Shown here: one piece after another, positions 1 to 9,386 of the stretch
Layout: the number at the start of each line of letters is the position of its first letter
How positions within the stretch are numbered: position 1 is the first letter of the stretch
Assembly (NCBI RefSeq): GCF_001713395.1
Contig: NZ_CP016450.1
Location: 1,178,001-1,242,000, forward strand
Source: Sinorhizobium sp. RAC02
Lineage (GTDB): Bacteria > Pseudomonadota > Alphaproteobacteria > Rhizobiales > Rhizobiaceae
Reading direction: 5' to 3'
DNA length: 64,000 bases
Translations under genes and position numbers: made by a program
Notes under the pieces: model-generated
Databases searched by the model: none
Seen by the model: only the letters and a program-made list of their open reading frames with translations
What the model was told of the DNA's origin: nothing

Positions 1-1
1 G

Positions 2-1684
2 GAAGACTACGACTTCCTGATCAACGAATACTTCTATGGCGTGGAACCGACGAGCGATGCCCAGCTGCATTCGCTTGCCAAGGCGACGCAGTCGCAGCTT
101 CCCATCATGCGTGTCGACTGGTTCATGAGCAACGGCGCGCGGCCGAAGGTCTATAACCGTCTCATGAAGCTGCCGACCAATATTTCCGAGCTTGAAAAGC
201 GCTTCCAGGTGCCTGTCGATCAAAACATCGAGCGTCGCCGTATCGTCCGTGCGGGCTTTGCCGATGGCTCTTCGGGTGTTTCCGATCACAATCGCATGCT
301 GGAGCGCCACGACATGCCGTTCGGCGGCTATTACTGGAAGTCCTATGACTTCGCCGGCGATGTCGGCAAGCAGGTGCTGAAGCGCTTCCCGGCGGGTCCG
401 GAAGGCGTTCGCCTGAAAGCCGGTCTCGAAGCCTTCGACCATGACGGCGGCGAAATGATCTTCTCGCTTCCGAACGGCATGCAGGGCTACTATCTCTCGA
501 CCGACAAGGGCGACCAGCTCGATATCGGCCCGACGGCGATCGTCTCCTTCCGCAAGCGACCGATCGGCAAGGGTGTCGAGATCATCAATGCCCGCTCGTG
601 CTTCGACTGCCACTTCGACGGCATTCTCTCCAAGCGCGACCAGTTGCGTGAGCATATCGAAACCTCCACGCTGTTCTCCAAGGACCAGCAGGACGAGCTG
701 CTCGCCGTCTATGTGCCGCAGGAGGAGTTGAACGAGGTCTACAAGCGCGACACGGATCGTTTCGTCGCTGCGCTCGATCGTCTCGGCATCACCGAAGCGA
801 CTTCCGGCGGTGGCAAGACCAGCCTGAAGGCACCCGGCGGCGCGGAAATCTTCACCTACTTCGCCGACAAGTACGAGGATGAGTTGAACTTCGAACAGCT
901 GGCTGCCGAGTTCGACATGACGCCGGAGGAGTTCTCCTCCGACATCCGCCGCCTCACCGACGTGAATGCACTGCGCATCGGCATCGATTGGGTTGCGACG
1001 CTCGAATCGGGCGCCACGATCCCGCGCACCGAGGTTGAAGAGCAGTATGCCTTCATGCTGGAACCGCTGCTGCAGCTCGAACCGCTGAAGCGCGGCGTCA
1101 ATCCGGACGTGGCCGTCAACAATACCGGCGATGCCTCCTACACCAAGCCGGCCGTGGACAACACGGGCTATCAGCAGCCGGAGCAGAAGCAGGAGCAGGC
1201 CGTCGACAACACCTATGTCACGCCGGCCTACAAGCAGGACGACAAGGCGCAGGCTGAAAAGGTCAAGCTTGCCCTGCATGTCCCGTCGACAAGCGCGAAG
1301 GTGGGGGATTACCTGAGCTTCGAGCTCAGCACGAACCACGCCTGCGAGCTTCAGGTGATGTATGTGGAGGACACCGGCAATGTGGAAATCATTCCGGACG
1401 TCATGATCGGCAACACCACGCTGAACACCGGTGAACGCCGCCTGATCCCGCAGCCGGGCACGGGCAACCTGACCTTCGATTCGCCGTCACCCGGCGAAAC
1501 GATGATCGCCTACTGCAAGATCGGCGGCCTCGGCGACCAGAAACTGACGGCCGAGCAGGCCAAGCAGCTGGCCGTCAGTTCGAAGCAGCCGACCACGCGC
1601 GGCATTGCCGTCAACCTCGCCAAGCAGGCCGAGAAGGACAATGGCGCGGCCGGTCTTCAGATGGTGACTTTCGAGATCAAATGA
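2..1684 (+). CDS. c-type heme (CxxCH) protein with DUF4384-like C-terminus, 5' partial
   Basis: The frame is open from base 2, so the true start lies outside the window; a GTG at 41 is in frame but is probably internal. Of 560 visible residues, 200-204 read CFDCH, a single c-type heme attachment motif, which implies export to the periplasm. Residues about 370-415 are a Q/N-rich linker repeating VDNT, followed by a C-terminal beta-rich stretch (about 421-545) resembling DUF4384 domains. It lies upstream of an ompA-like gene and two metacaspases on the same strand, but an intrinsic terminator separates it from them. No enzymatic role can be assigned; a redox or heme-sensing role is inference. 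Heme motif and linker are seen directly; the DUF4384 assignment comes from recall of the family. Confidence 0.8.
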   Translation, partial: EDYDFLINEYFYGVEPTSDAQLHSLAKATQSQLPIMRVDWFMSNGARPKVYNRLMKLPTNISELEKRFQVPVDQNIERRRIVRAGFADGSSGVSDHNRMLERHDMPFGGYYWKSYDFAGDVGKQVLKRFPAGPEGVRLKAGLEAFDHDGGEMIFSLPNGMQGYYLSTDKGDQLDIGPTAIVSFRKRPIGKGVEIINARSCFDCHFDGILSKRDQLREHIETSTLFSKDQQDELLAVYVPQEELNEVYKRDTDRFVAALDRLGITEATSGGGKTSLKAPGGAEIFTYFADKYEDELNFEQLAAEFDMTPEEFSSDIRRLTDVNALRIGIDWVATLESGATIPRTEVEEQYAFMLEPLLQLEPLKRGVNPDVAVNNTGDASYTKPAVDNTGYQQPEQKQEQAVDNTYVTPAYKQDDKAQAEKVKLALHVPSTSAKVGDYLSFELSTNHACELQVMYVEDTGNVEIIPDVMIGNTTLNTGERRLIPQPGTGNLTFDSPSPGETMIAYCKIGGLGDQKLTAEQAKQLAVSSKQPTTRGIAVNLAKQAEKDNGAAGLQMVTFEIK

Positions 1685-1690
1685 TAACAA

Positions 1691-1725
1691 GGGCAGGGGC
1701 TTTCAGGCCCCTGCCTATTTTTTGC
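1691..1725 (+). terminator. Intrinsic terminator after the heme protein gene
   Basis: A 9-bp GC-rich stem (GGCAGGGGC / GCCCCTGCC) with a 6-nt loop is followed by TATTTTTT. It begins 7 bases after the upstream stop codon, so the heme protein is probably transcribed at a different level from the ompA-metacaspase genes downstream. Confidence 0.8.
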
Positions 1726-1751
1726 CAAACGACACGAGGGCTGAACCGACA

Positions 1752-2645
1752 ATGCTGATGCGATCCCTGGCAGCAACACTCTTCGTCCTGGCCGGAGCCG
1801 CCCCGGCCGCAGCGGCCTGCGATGCCTTCACCGGCGTCATCGAGGCGTTCAATGCCGGCGACGAGCAGAAGGCACGCGCCCTTGCGGAAACCGCCGGCAC
1901 GGCCAATTGCAGTGCAAACGAGCGCACGCTGGTCGGTCGCGTCGCGGCTCTGACGGCCTTCAACCGCATCTCGACGGCGGTGGGCAATGGCGGCAAGCTG
2001 TCCGACCATCAGCAGGAACTGGAAGACCTCCAGCGGCAGTATGGCGGTCCCTGGCAGGTTTTCGATGCGCTCGGCGATCTTGCCCGTGAGCGCAAGGATT
2101 ATGAGCAGGCGGCGCGGTTCTACCAGATTGCGCTGGAAGACGGATCGAACGAGACGCTGACGCCCGACTGGATGGCGCCGGACGAACAATACATCCTGCG
2201 CCTCGACAAGATGGCCAGCGAAATGCGGCTTGCCGCACCGCGCCCCGTGAAACTTGCCATGCGCGGCGGGTGCAAGGTCTCGTTCCGTGGCGTGACGATC
2301 AAGAAGAAGTCGACGCCGATACGCTACGTCTTCGGCACGGCGGATTTCGCGCCGGAGGGCATCGAGGCGGCGAAGGACCTGGCGGAGTGCCTGAAGACCG
2401 TCAAACCCGGTTCGATCAAGCTGATCGGCCACACCGATCCCGTCGGCTCCGCGGATGCGAATTACAAGCTCTCGCTTGCACGCGCCGAAACGCTGAAGAC
2501 CTATCTCTACGATGCCGGTTATGCCGGCACCATCACCACCGAGGGCAAGGGTGAAGACCAACCCTTCAAGCCGGATGATGCCAGCGCCTATGATACGGAA
2601 ACGCTGAACCAGTTGCACCGCCGCGTGGAAGTGGACGTGCAATAA
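1752..2645 (+). CDS. OmpA-family exported protein
   Basis: A 297-aa protein with an N-terminal signal peptide (hydrophobic LAATLFVLAGAAPAAA then AAC). The middle is helical and TPR/Sel1-like (LGDLARERKDYEQAARFYQ), and the C-terminal third has the OmpA peptidoglycan-binding signature: GHTDPVGSADANYKLSLARA, with His at residue 227. Such domains anchor proteins non-covalently to the cell wall. The ATG at 1752 was chosen because it begins the signal peptide; the frame is open further upstream to 1722. Its stop codon shares a base with the start of the first metacaspase, so translation is probably coupled. It may tether the neighbouring exported proteins in the periplasm, which is inference. Confidence 0.88.
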   Translation: MLMRSLAATLFVLAGAAPAAAACDAFTGVIEAFNAGDEQKARALAETAGTANCSANERTLVGRVAALTAFNRISTAVGNGGKLSDHQQELEDLQRQYGGPWQVFDALGDLARERKDYEQAARFYQIALEDGSNETLTPDWMAPDEQYILRLDKMASEMRLAAPRPVKLAMRGGCKVSFRGVTIKKKSTPIRYVFGTADFAPEGIEAAKDLAECLKTVKPGSIKLIGHTDPVGSADANYKLSLARAETLKTYLYDAGYAGTITTEGKGEDQPFKPDDASAYDTETLNQLHRRVEVDVQ

Positions 2646-4222
2646 TGATGAAGACGCTGCCCCGCCTCCTGGCCCTTTCTCTTGCCGTCGCGCTGCCGGC
2701 GCCGGTTTTCGCGGCGCAGACCTATGCGCTCGTCGTCGGCGTCGATCAATATCCCAACGATGTCAGTCTCGACGGCGCAGTGCGCGACGCGGAAGACGTC
2801 TATCGCTCGATGAGTGCAGCGGGCTTCACCCCCACCAAATTCACCAACGAGCAGGCACGCAAAGACGATATCCGCAAGGCTTGGACCGACATGGTGGCGC
2901 AGGCCGCCGCCGGCGATACGATCATCTTCACCTATGCTGGCCACGGGGCGCAGATGCCCGAGCTTGTCGCCGGCGATGAGGCGGATGGCCTCGACGAGTT
3001 TCTCCAGCTGCCGGGTTTTGACCGCAACCGCCACGAGGAAACATCCAACGAGATCATCGTCGACAACGAGATGAATGCCTGGTTTGCCGAGGCCGAGGGC
3101 AAGGGCGTGCATGTGCTTTTCGTTTCGGACAGCTGCTTTTCCGGTGGCATGAGCCGGTCGATCAAGGGCAAGAGCCGCCTGGCTCCGGCCGTCAAGGTCA
3201 AGCTTGCGCCGCCTTCGCAGGAGGCTATTGCGGGCGCCAATCTCAAGGAAATCAGCTTCAAGCAAGTGACGGTGCTGGCCGCCTCGCTGGAAAGCCAGCC
3301 GACGCCGGAGGTCATCATCGATGGCGAGCCGCGCGGTGCGCTGAGCTGGAGTTTCGCCCGCGCCGTGGAAGGCAGCGCCGACCGCGACGGCAATGGCATC
3401 ATTACCCGCATCGAGCTTGAGGACTACGTCTTCAGCAATGTGAAGAACCGCTCGGAAGCCCTGCAAGTGCCGAATTTCACGCCGCAGGTGGCGCGTTCGG
3501 ATGGCGAGGTCGTCGTCACCTTGACGCGCGGTATCCCGGTCGCAAGCAACAATACCACGACAACGGACACCAGCGACAATGGTGCAGCCGACACCGGCAA
3601 GGCGATCAAAACGGCGAAGGATCTCGGCTGGACCGGCAACATCGCCCTTCAGATCGACGGCACGGCCGACAAGCCGAAGAACACCGACGGCACCGGAACG
3701 CCCTATCGCTGGGATGTGGCGACCGGCGTCTTCTACACGCCAAACGGCGATGTCGCGGCCGAAAGTGTCAGCGCGGACAGTATCCAGTCGGTGGTGGACA
3801 AATATGTGCTGCTCGACTTCCTGAAGGCCATGGCAAGCCAGAACCCGGGCTCCGTTTCGCTGACGCCCACCAAGGATATCTATGCCGCCGGTGATCGCCT
3901 GCGCTTCGATGCGCCCCCTGGCCGCTATCCGAACATGCTCGTCTTCAACCTCGCCAATACGGGCGAGGTACAGTTCCTCGATATGCAGGCGGCGGGCACG
4001 AACAGTTCCGAATTCAAGCTGTCGGATGTGGAGGTCGTCAAACCTTTTGGGGCCGATCACCTCATCACGATCTGGACCGCCGAGCCGGTCGATGCCATCG
4101 GCGCGGTGCTGGCCGGCAAGAACGTGACCGCCGAAGCCGTGCTGCAGGCCCTCACGACCCGTCTCGACGGCAAGGAAGCCAGTGTCGCTATCCAACCTCT
4201 CTACACGCGGGAAACGCTCTGA
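2645..4222 (+). CDS. Exported metacaspase (peptidase C14) with EF-hand loop
   Basis: A 525-aa protein with a signal peptide (LLALSLAVALPAPVFAA). The caspase p20 fold begins with TYALVVGVDQYPN; the catalytic pair is His100 (TYAGHGAQ) and Cys164 (SDSCFSGG). Residues 246-257 (DRDGNGIITRIE) fit an EF-hand loop exactly, so calcium dependence is plausible, as for eukaryotic metacaspases. A C-terminal part (about 395-520) resembles a divergent DUF4384 domain. Family members cut after Arg/Lys; substrates here are unknown. The start overlaps the ompA stop by one base (TAATG), and the end overlaps the second metacaspase the same way (TGATG), so the three genes form a coupled unit. A second ATG at 2648 is an alternative start. 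Confidence 0.9.
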   Translation: MMKTLPRLLALSLAVALPAPVFAAQTYALVVGVDQYPNDVSLDGAVRDAEDVYRSMSAAGFTPTKFTNEQARKDDIRKAWTDMVAQAAAGDTIIFTYAGHGAQMPELVAGDEADGLDEFLQLPGFDRNRHEETSNEIIVDNEMNAWFAEAEGKGVHVLFVSDSCFSGGMSRSIKGKSRLAPAVKVKLAPPSQEAIAGANLKEISFKQVTVLAASLESQPTPEVIIDGEPRGALSWSFARAVEGSADRDGNGIITRIELEDYVFSNVKNRSEALQVPNFTPQVARSDGEVVVTLTRGIPVASNNTTTTDTSDNGAADTGKAIKTAKDLGWTGNIALQIDGTADKPKNTDGTGTPYRWDVATGVFYTPNGDVAAESVSADSIQSVVDKYVLLDFLKAMASQNPGSVSLTPTKDIYAAGDRLRFDAPPGRYPNMLVFNLANTGEVQFLDMQAAGTNSSEFKLSDVEVVKPFGADHLITIWTAEPVDAIGAVLAGKNVTAEAVLQALTTRLDGKEASVAIQPLYTRETL

Positions 4223-5769
4223 TGATCCGTTACGCCGCCGCTCTTCTGTTGTCGCTCGGGATGTTTTCAGCCGCGGAGGCCGCCGACCGGGCGCTCCTGA
4301 TCGGCATCGGTACCTATGCGTCGCTGCCTGAAAAAATGTTCCTCGAAGGGCCGAAGAACGATGTGCCGCTGATCGAAAAGCTGCTGAAGGAAAAGCAGGG
4401 CTATGCGGCGGACCAGATCCGGGTCCTGCTCGACAAGGATGCGAGCCGCGCCTCGATCCTCGCCAGCATCGACGAATGGCTGGTCAACGGCACGCAGCCG
4501 GGCGACCGGGTCTATTTCTATTTCTCCGGTCACGGCCTTCAGGTGAAGGATGCGAGCGGTGACGAGGAGGACGGATTGGACGAAGCGCTCTCGACCTATG
4601 ACATCGCCGCCGGCGATGGCGACTGGTCGAATGTCATTCTGGACGACGAGATCGACGCGATGCTGGCGAAGTTGAAGGACCGCGCCGTGTCCATCGTCAT
4701 CGACGCCTGCCATTCCGGTACGATTTCACGCTCGCTCTCGACGGATGTCGGCGAAGCGCTGGAAAGCGCGCGCTTCCTGCCGCGCCCCTTCGCCAAGCCG
4801 GCCGATGCGGTGAAGATGCGCGGGCTGCGCATCGACGTCGCTGTGGTCGACAAGCCGGAGATCGCCAAGCAGAACGGCGTGGAGGCCTGGAGTGCTGCCT
4901 CCTCCTATCAGGTTGCCTGGGATGATACGCGCCTGCCGCCGGAAGAGCGGCACGGCGTTTTCACCCTTTCCTATGTCAATGGCCATGAGATTTCCGCAGC
5001 CGACAGCAATGGCAACGGCATCGTCTCCAATGCCGAACTGCTCGAATATGTGAAGAAGCAGTCGCAGACCTATTGCTCGGCGCAAACACAGTGCCAGGGC
5101 CTCGATCCGCAGCTGGAGGTCAATTACGCCCTGCTCGGCGCCAGCGCCGTCACGCCGACCGCCGAGGGCGGGCAGCAGTACCAGCAGCCGCAGACCGGCG
5201 GCGAAACGCAGCAGAACCCCGACTATGGCAAGGTCGAGGAGGTCAAGGTCGAGAACACGCAACAGACGGCCTATGTGGCCGCGGACCCGATGGATGCTGT
5301 TGGCGACATTCTCGGCAAGCCGCAGACGGGTGACGTCAAGGTGGCGCTCTCCTCCGACCACCTGAAGGGTGGCGACGCCTTCAAGATCAGCGTGACGAGC
5401 AGCACGGGCGGGCATCTCATCCTCTACGACGTCGACAAGGACGGCAAGGCGACGCAGATTTTCCCGAACGAAGCGGCGCAGAAGATCACCCCACTGACGC
5501 CGAACATGCCGCTCACCATTCCCGATGACTACTACGGCTTTGAATTCGAGGCCGACGGCCCAAGCGAAAACGTGCTGGTGGCGATCGTCGTCGCCGACGA
5601 CGTGGACCTCACCAAGGTTGCGCCCAACGACTATGGGCTGACCAAGGAACTGGATGCGCGCACCACGATCGCCGAGATTGCCGGCACGCTGAAGCAGACC
5701 TGGACGCGCGATACGGAAAACCGTGGCGTAAACTGGTCGCTCGGGCTGCTGAAATATACGGTCTATTGA
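4222..5769 (+). CDS. Second exported metacaspase with EF-hand loop and DUF4384
   Basis: A 515-aa protein with signal peptide YAAALLLSLGMFSAAEAA. The p20 domain starts RALLIGIGTYAS; His104 (YFSGHG) and Cys163 (IDACHSG) are the catalytic dyad. Residues 261-272 (DSNGNGIVSNAE) match an EF-hand loop. A Q-rich linker (about 315-355) leads to a typical DUF4384 domain (GGHLILYDVDKDGKATQIFP). It differs strongly in sequence from the first metacaspase, so the pair is not a recent duplication. Both are intact at the catalytic residues. It is the last gene of the cassette; the next gene, moeA, is convergent and ends 37 bp away. Function in this organism is unknown. Confidence 0.9.
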   Translation: MIRYAAALLLSLGMFSAAEAADRALLIGIGTYASLPEKMFLEGPKNDVPLIEKLLKEKQGYAADQIRVLLDKDASRASILASIDEWLVNGTQPGDRVYFYFSGHGLQVKDASGDEEDGLDEALSTYDIAAGDGDWSNVILDDEIDAMLAKLKDRAVSIVIDACHSGTISRSLSTDVGEALESARFLPRPFAKPADAVKMRGLRIDVAVVDKPEIAKQNGVEAWSAASSYQVAWDDTRLPPEERHGVFTLSYVNGHEISAADSNGNGIVSNAELLEYVKKQSQTYCSAQTQCQGLDPQLEVNYALLGASAVTPTAEGGQQYQQPQTGGETQQNPDYGKVEEVKVENTQQTAYVAADPMDAVGDILGKPQTGDVKVALSSDHLKGGDAFKISVTSSTGGHLILYDVDKDGKATQIFPNEAAQKITPLTPNMPLTIPDDYYGFEFEADGPSENVLVAIVVADDVDLTKVAPNDYGLTKELDARTTIAEIAGTLKQTWTRDTENRGVNWSLGLLKYTVY

Positions 5770-5806
5770 ACGAGCGGTGGCGCTGAAGTCACCTGTAGGC
5801 GACTGC

Positions 5807-7030
5807 TCAGTCTTGCGGCTCTCGAATCAGTAGGATTTCGCAAGCAGCACCTTCCGGCACTGCCGGCGCATGCGGCGGACGGATGAGCAGGCCTTCTGAT
5901 TCGGCGAAGACCTTCATCATCGAGGAATCCTGTTTCGCAAACGGCGTCACGCGATACGTCCCGTCGGCGGCACGGTGGATGCGCGCACGCACATAATCCT
6001 GTCTCTGGTCGTTCTCCTTGAGCGCGACAGCGGCAAGGGCCGGGCGCTGCCGGTTCTTTGCGGGCAGACGGGCGAGATGGCGGACAAGGGGTTCCAGGAA
6101 GAGCAGCGAGCAAACCAGGCTGGAGACGGGGTTGCCAGGCAGGCCGACAACATGGATGGCACCGAGGCGGCCCACCATCAGCGGCTTTCCGGGGCGCATG
6201 GCGATGCGCCAGAAGTCGAGTTCCATGCCGGCTTCGCCAAGCACGGGCTGAACGAGATCGAAATCTCCAACGGACGCGCCACCGAGCGTGACGAGCACGT
6301 CGATGTCGAGCGACAAAGCGTTGCGCACGGCGTCGAGGATCGCCTGTTTGTCGTCCCGGACGATGCCGAGGTCGATCACCTCCGCGCCGGCCTCGCGGGC
6401 GAGCGCGGAGACACCGTAGGTGTTGGAGGCGATGATCTGGCTGGCACCGGGCGGTGTGCCGGGCGGCACGAGTTCGTCGCCGGTGGCAAGTACGGCGATG
6501 CGCGGGCGAGCGTAGACGGTCAGTTGCGGATGGTTCATCGCCGCGGCGACCGTCAGCCGGCCGGCGTCGAGCAGATCGCCCGTTTTGAGCACGACGTCGC
6601 CTTCGGAAAAATCCTGGCCGCGTGGACGGATATGGCGGCCTTTCGGCGTGAGGAAGGTCGTGCGGATGCGGCCACCCTCCAGCACCTCGGCGTCTTCCTG
6701 CAGGAGAACGGTATCGGCGAAAGCGGGAAGCGGCGCGCCAGTAAAGATACGCACGGCCTCGCCACGACCGGCCGAACCTCCGAAAGCGTGCCCGGCGGCG
6801 GAGGTACCGACGACCTTGAGGACGGAGCCGAGTTCGGCGATGTCTTCATGACGGACGGCATAGCCATCCATGGCCGAATTGTCGAAGGGAGGCTGGGTGA
6901 GCCGTGCTGCGATATCTTCAGCGAGCACGCGACCCTGGGCGTCGTGCAGCGAAACCTGTTCCGTCCGATGGGGTGGCCTTGCACCGGAGAGCAGGCGATC
7001 GAGGGCATCGGCAACAGGAAGAAGGGACAT
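5807..7030 (-). CDS. moeA: Molybdopterin molybdenumtransferase MoeA
   Basis: A 407-aa enzyme that inserts molybdate into adenylylated molybdopterin in the last step of molybdenum cofactor synthesis, in the cytoplasm. The family motif PPFDNSAMDGYAV is at residues 47-59, followed by the MoCF-like domain with VLATGDELVPPG and TLGGASVGDFD. Length is normal. It is the last gene of a minus-strand run; its start codon shares one base with the end of moaC, as expected for translational coupling of two cofactor genes. Confidence 0.97.
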   Translation of the reverse strand: MSLLPVADALDRLLSGARPPHRTEQVSLHDAQGRVLAEDIAARLTQPPFDNSAMDGYAVRHEDIAELGSVLKVVGTSAAGHAFGGSAGRGEAVRIFTGAPLPAFADTVLLQEDAEVLEGGRIRTTFLTPKGRHIRPRGQDFSEGDVVLKTGDLLDAGRLTVAAAMNHPQLTVYARPRIAVLATGDELVPPGTPPGASQIIASNTYGVSALAREAGAEVIDLGIVRDDKQAILDAVRNALSLDIDVLVTLGGASVGDFDLVQPVLGEAGMELDFWRIAMRPGKPLMVGRLGAIHVVGLPGNPVSSLVCSLLFLEPLVRHLARLPAKNRQRPALAAVALKENDQRQDYVRARIHRAADGTYRVTPFAKQDSSMMKVFAESEGLLIRPPHAPAVPEGAACEILLIREPQD

Positions 7031-7527
7031 CAGCTGTCTCTGCGTTTGTAATCGCCGGAGCGGCCGCCGGATTTTTCGCGCAGCCGGACGCCACCGATTT
7101 CCATCTCGCGGTCCGCGGCCTTTGCCATGTCGTAGATGGTGAGGCAGGCGACGCTGACGGCGGTTAGCGCCTCCATTTCGACGCCGGTGCGGCCGGTCAA
7201 TTTCGCCATGGCCTCGATGCGCAGGCCGGGCAGGGCGCGATCCTCGCGGATGTCCACTGCGACCTTCGTCAGCATCAGCGGATGGCAGAGCGGGATGAGG
7301 CTCGACGTCTGCTTGGCGGCCATGATGCCGGCAAGGCGCGCCGTGCCGATCACGTCGCCCTTCTTGGCGTCACCCTTGAGGATCAGGTCGAGCGTCGCCG
7401 GCGCCATGCGGATGAAACCCTCGGCGATGGCGATGCGCACGGTCTCCGCCTTGTCGCCGACATCGACCATGTTGGCTTCGCCTGACGCGTCGATATGGGT
7501 GAGCGTGTCAGCCGTCTCGGCCATCAT
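7030..7527 (-). CDS. moaC: Cyclic pyranopterin monophosphate synthase MoaC
   Basis: A 165-aa protein acting with MoaA to convert GTP to cyclic pyranopterin monophosphate, the first molybdopterin precursor. Family motifs are visible: ANMVDVGDK near the N-terminus, [14 protein letters not shown] in the middle and [21 protein letters not shown] towards the end. It sits between trpC, whose end overlaps its start by 4 bp, and moeA; the trpC-moaC-moeA order is common in Rhizobiales. Two ATG codons at the start (7527 and 7524) are possible. Confidence 0.97.
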   Translation of the reverse strand: MMAETADTLTHIDASGEANMVDVGDKAETVRIAIAEGFIRMAPATLDLILKGDAKKGDVIGTARLAGIMAAKQTSSLIPLCHPLMLTKVAVDIREDRALPGLRIEAMAKLTGRTGVEMEALTAVSVACLTIYDMAKAADREMEIGGVRLREKSGGRSGDYKRRDS

Positions 7528-8345
7528 TCCGCCGCCAGCATGCCGGCCGAACCGGTGAGGAGTTCGCGCGTCGCTGCCGCCACGTCATCCTTGCGCATCA
7601 GGCTTTCGCCAACGAGGAAGGTCGAAATGCCGACCTTGCCGAGGCGTTCGCAATCCGCATGGGTGAAGATGCCGCTTTCGCCGACGAGCAGCCGGTCGTC
7701 CGGCACCATGCCGGCGAGCTTTTCCGAAACGGCGAGATCGACCTCGAATGTGCGCAGGTTACGGTTGTTGACGCCGACGAGCTTGGATTTCAGCCTCAGC
7801 GCGCGCTCCATCTCTTCCTCGTCGTGCACCTCGATCAGCACATCCATGCCGAGCGAGAAGGCCGAATCTTCCAGCATTTTCGCGGTGTCGTCGCTGAGCG
7901 AAGCCATGATGAGCAGGATGCAGTCCGCACCCCAGGCGCGGGCTTCCAGCACCTGGTAGCTGTCGAACATGAAATCCTTGCGCAGGGCGGGCAAGGCGCA
8001 GGCTTCGCGGGCGGCGATCAGGAATTCCGGTGCGCCCTGAAAACTCGGCGTATCGGTGAGCACGGAAAGGCAGGCGGCACCACCGGCCTCATAGGCCTTG
8101 GCGAGTGCCGGCGGGTCGAAATCCGGGCGGATAAGGCCCTTCGAGGGACTTGCCTTCTTGATCTCGGCGATCAGGCCGAAGTGACCTGCTGCCTTTTTGT
8201 CCTTGAGGCTCGCGAAGAAGCCGCGTGGCGGCTGCTGGTCGCGGATACGGGCACGAAGCTCGGCGGGTGCGATGCGCGCCTTGGCGGCGGCGATTTCGTC
8301 CAGCTTGTAGGCTTCGATCTTCTTCAGAATGTCGGTCATGGCCAA
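7524..8345 (-). CDS. trpC: Indole-3-glycerol phosphate synthase TrpC
   Basis: A 273-aa TIM-barrel enzyme closing the indole ring of tryptophan from carboxyphenylamino-deoxyribulose phosphate. [15 protein letters not shown], the substrate-binding lysine region [10 protein letters not shown], and [15 protein letters not shown] are all present. It is a monofunctional enzyme, not fused to TrpF. Only 2 bp separate it from trpD upstream, and its last bases overlap moaC. Confidence 0.97.
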   Translation of the reverse strand: MAMTDILKKIEAYKLDEIAAAKARIAPAELRARIRDQQPPRGFFASLKDKKAAGHFGLIAEIKKASPSKGLIRPDFDPPALAKAYEAGGAACLSVLTDTPSFQGAPEFLIAAREACALPALRKDFMFDSYQVLEARAWGADCILLIMASLSDDTAKMLEDSAFSLGMDVLIEVHDEEEMERALRLKSKLVGVNNRNLRTFEVDLAVSEKLAGMVPDDRLLVGESGIFTHADCERLGKVGISTFLVGESLMRKDDVAAATRELLTGSAGMLAAE

Positions 8346-8347
8346 TC

Positions 8348-9370
8348 CTACTCCGCCTGGCCTTCATTGGAAACCGCGACAAGACGCTCCAATGCAGCGC
8401 GGGCGCGGCCGCTTTCGAGCGCTTCGGTTGCGCGCGTCATACCGTCTTTCAGCGTTTCTGCCTTGCCGGCTACGACGAGGGAGGCTGCGGCATTGGCAAG
8501 TGAGATGTCACGGTAGGGCATGTGCGCGCCGCCGAGCACCGAGAGGAGGGCGGCGGCGTTGTGCGCACCGTCACCGCCGCGGATGTCGTCGAGTTTCACC
8601 TGCGGAAGGCCGAAATCGGCCGGCGTCAGTTCAAAGGTGCGGATCTTTCCGTCTTCGAGCGCTGCGACCTGCGTGGTACCGGTCGTGGTGATCTCATCGA
8701 GACCTTCGCCGTGCACGACCCAGATGCTTTCCGATCCGAGGTCACGCATCACTTCGGCAATCGGCACCAGCCAATGCGGCGAGAAGACGCCGAGGAGCTG
8801 GCGCTTGACGCCACCGGGATTGGACAGCGGGCCAAGCAGGTTGAAGATGGTGCGCGTGCCGAGTTCGACGCGCGACGGGCCGACATGCTTCATGGCCGGA
8901 TGGTGCAACTGGGCGAACATGAAGCCGAGGCCGGCATCGTGGACGCAGCGGGCAATCTCGGCCGGGCCGATATCGAGCTTAACGCCGAGGCAGGAGAGGG
9001 CATCGGCCGTGCCCGACTTGGAGCTGAGCGCACGGTTGCCATGTTTGGCGACGGGGACGCCGGCGCCAGCAACGATGATCGCGGCGAGTGTCGAGATGTT
9101 GTAGGTGCCGGCGCCATCACCGCCAGTGCCGACGATATCCATCGCATCCGCCGGCACGGTGACCGGCAGCATGCGGGCGCGCATCGAGCCGACGGCACCG
9201 TAGATCTCGTCCACCGTCTCGCCGCGCACGCGCAGCGCCATCAGGAAACCGCCGATCTGCGAGGGTGTGGCGGCGCCGGACATGATGATCTCGAAAGCGC
9301 CTCTCGCCTCCTCGCGGTCGAGATGGTTTCCCGCCGCGACTTTGGCAATATAGGGTTTCAGGTCGGACAT
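8348..9370 (-). CDS. trpD: Anthranilate phosphoribosyltransferase TrpD
   Basis: A 340-aa enzyme transferring phosphoribose from PRPP to anthranilate. The start at 9370 ([10 protein letters not shown]) is the usual TrpD N-terminus; the frame is open further upstream but only as read-through towards ppiD. The PRPP-binding glycine-rich motif [14 protein letters not shown] and the anthranilate-site sequence [18 protein letters not shown] are intact. No trpG lies nearby; in rhizobia a fused trpE(G) is normally elsewhere. It follows ppiD by 16 bp. Confidence 0.97.
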   Translation of the reverse strand: MSDLKPYIAKVAAGNHLDREEARGAFEIIMSGAATPSQIGGFLMALRVRGETVDEIYGAVGSMRARMLPVTVPADAMDIVGTGGDGAGTYNISTLAAIIVAGAGVPVAKHGNRALSSKSGTADALSCLGVKLDIGPAEIARCVHDAGLGFMFAQLHHPAMKHVGPSRVELGTRTIFNLLGPLSNPGGVKRQLLGVFSPHWLVPIAEVMRDLGSESIWVVHGEGLDEITTTGTTQVAALEDGKIRTFELTPADFGLPQVKLDDIRGGDGAHNAAALLSVLGGAHMPYRDISLANAAASLVVAGKAETLKDGMTRATEALESGRARAALERLVAVSNEGQAE

Positions 9371-9386
9371 GGATTTCCCGTCTCCC

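Noticed and set aside
2588..4195. A 535-codon minus-strand open frame antisense to the first metacaspase
   Set aside because: Composition is that of a reverse-complement shadow and the plus strand encodes a full metacaspase.
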